21,157 nucleotides of DNA, taken from positions 1 to 21,157 of the forward strand of contig WOGZ01000462.1 of the NCBI GenBank assembly GCA_009733775.1. The letters run 5' to 3'. Both the position numbers and the translations under genes were made by a program. Origin of the DNA: Alectoria sarmentosa (lineage: Eukaryota; Ascomycota; Lecanoromycetes; Lecanorales; Parmeliaceae). How positions within the stretch are numbered: position 1 is the first letter of the stretch; each line of letters opens with the position of its first letter. Positions 20,084-21,157 of this stretch are shown here, piece after piece. Under the pieces are notes generated by a model. The model made no database searches. It was not told where the DNA came from and saw nothing but the letters and a program-made list of their open reading frames with translations.

Positions 20084-21157
20084 TTATCTTGATTTGTTTG
20101 AATATTTTTTATAAAAGTCTTTTATTACGTTTTTTGCATTATCGAATTTATCTTTATTAATGTTATATTAATTAAAATCTTTATCGACGTCTTTTCACTT
20201 AATTTTATATTTAAAACGATTTCATAATCTTTTTAAATTTAATATATCTTCAATTACTCATTTCTTTTTATCTTTGACGATGATAATTTTAAAAAAAAGG
20301 TTTTTTTGATCAAGCAATGAATTGATAACGATGAAATTTAATAATTTAAAATAAAAGACGTTGTAAATTCTTATGATTTTAAATAATTTTAACTTGTAAA
20401 AAAAATCGATAATAAATATAACTTTAAATAAATTAAACATTTTATCGTTTAATTTCTTAAATGATTTATTAATAACGATGTTCTTGCTGCTAAAAAAGAC
20501 GAAATCGTTTTCCTTAAACGTCACATCTTTTTTATAACGATTAATTTATTCGATTATCGTAAATTATATTTTATTTAAGTTATCGCATATGCAAACGAGA
20601 ACATCTTGCATATAATTAATAATATCTTTTACTTTTACAATATTAAAACGTTTTCAAATAATAATATAATTAATGATATCAAAATAAAAACTTATATAAA
20701 AATGAAAATCTTTATTTGCATAAAAGAGCGACACATTAATAAAGGCTAAAACATTATTATTATTCGTAAATTCGATTATAAATATTTATTTAATTTAATC
20801 GTTTTGCATATGATTACAATAAATACGCAAATAACGTTTCAAGTTTTAATTGTTTCGTTTCGTTTATTTATTTGTTTTAGAATAAAAAATCGTAAATAAC
20901 TTAATTTGAATATCGAGTTTTTTATAAAAAGATTTTCATATTATAATAACAAATTGTGAACCTCGATCGAACATTATTAATGTTGATAATTCGTGTATAT
21001 AAAAGACTTTTCTGATAAACATTTCAACAATGCTTTTAATAAATGTGTTATCATTTTTCGTTATGCATAATACATAATAACGCTTTTTAATTAAACGATT
21101 CATTATAATTTATATAACGTTATAATCTTTTGATAATAATAAATCGACGATGAAATT
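20084..21157 (-). pseudogene. RIP-inactivated Gypsy integrase and chromodomain (E1-right), partial at window edge
   Basis: One frame runs from 21157 to the natural stop at 20086-20084, about 357 codons with no frameshift and about 13 internal stops. Landmarks in order: integrase start F-I-V-D-L with the first catalytic Asp; a second block F-D-R-G-S-Q-F with the second Asp; the HPQTDGQTERVNQ-equivalent, here with stops for Gln and a Lys (in N-L-K-R-Y-L-R) where the third catalytic Glu is expected; then N-N-N-V...F-Y-A-N-K-D-F-H. The C-terminal integrase domain follows in a stop-free segment (20524-20258, with K-K-L-N-D-K and I-Y-N-V-F-Y-F-K). The chromodomain is at 20257-20087. The changes are C to T or G to A. 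It is a fossil of an enzyme that inserted retrotransposon DNA. Confidence 0.9.

Larger units (their letters stand above)
11649..21157 (-). mobile_element. E1-right: second chromovirus copy, inverted, split by insertion E2
   Basis: E1 sequence runs from the window edge (21157) to 19862 and continues from 12390 to 11649; 12391-19861 is the later insertion E2. The order on the minus strand is integrase, chromodomain, noncoding 3' region, purine tract (11871-11853), 3' LTR (11852-11649). E1-left, interrupted elsewhere, spans the E2 junction without a break (sequence around 860-875), which shows the two parts belong together. The 5' portion lies right of the window. This copy keeps more C and G than E1-left, so its protein fossil is easier to read. 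Confidence 0.87.

Overview
The window looks like nuclear DNA of a filamentous ascomycete (Pezizomycotina). Two very AT-rich blocks (about 1-5760 and 10950-21157) enclose one base-balanced island (about 5770-10800). The AT-rich DNA carries the mark of repeat-induced point mutation (RIP): C survives mostly in CpG and CpT, CpA/TpG is scarce and TpA is abundant. For example, 781-840 has 7 CG but only one CA and one TG. The species cannot be named from the sequence.

The AT-rich blocks can be read as a nest of dead LTR retrotransposons. E1 is a Ty3/Gypsy element with a C-terminal chromodomain (a chromovirus). Two copies are present, pointing toward each other across the island: a plus-strand copy (1-1374 plus 4077-4307) and a minus-strand copy (21157-19862 plus 12390-11649). 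Each is split by a later insertion at a different place in its 3' noncoding part. E2 (12391-19861, minus strand) is a second chromodomain Gypsy element with two 172-bp LTRs and a 5-bp target duplication (GTATT/GTGTT). E3 (1375-4071, minus strand) is a short element with 165/169-bp LTRs whose ends and polypurine tract resemble those of E1. When the insertions are removed, the shared parts of the E1 copies measure 1605 and 1609 bp. The pol frames are largely intact apart from RIP-type stops and substitutions.

The island holds one well-supported gene and one candidate. On the plus strand, 7286-8601 (one intron) encodes a 413-residue secreted AA11 lytic polysaccharide monooxygenase with an Ala/Ser/Pro-rich linker and a C-terminal X278-like chitin-binding module, so it should act on chitin outside the cell. 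Convergent to it, ending 36 bp from its stop codon, a minus-strand multi-exon gene (8638-9819) of unknown family appears to encode a secreted Cys-rich protein. Its signal-peptide start is out of frame with the rest, so it may be broken. The remainder of the island is intergenic: a possible LINE 3' tail (5911-6022), a CTT microsatellite (6631-6674), and two decayed tandem repeats at the right edge, where base composition slides into the AT-rich block.

No tRNA, rRNA or CRISPR array was found. I see no new enzymatic system. The points of interest are the layered RIP fossils, the lone island with a chitin-active secreted enzyme, and the unrecognised convergent gene.
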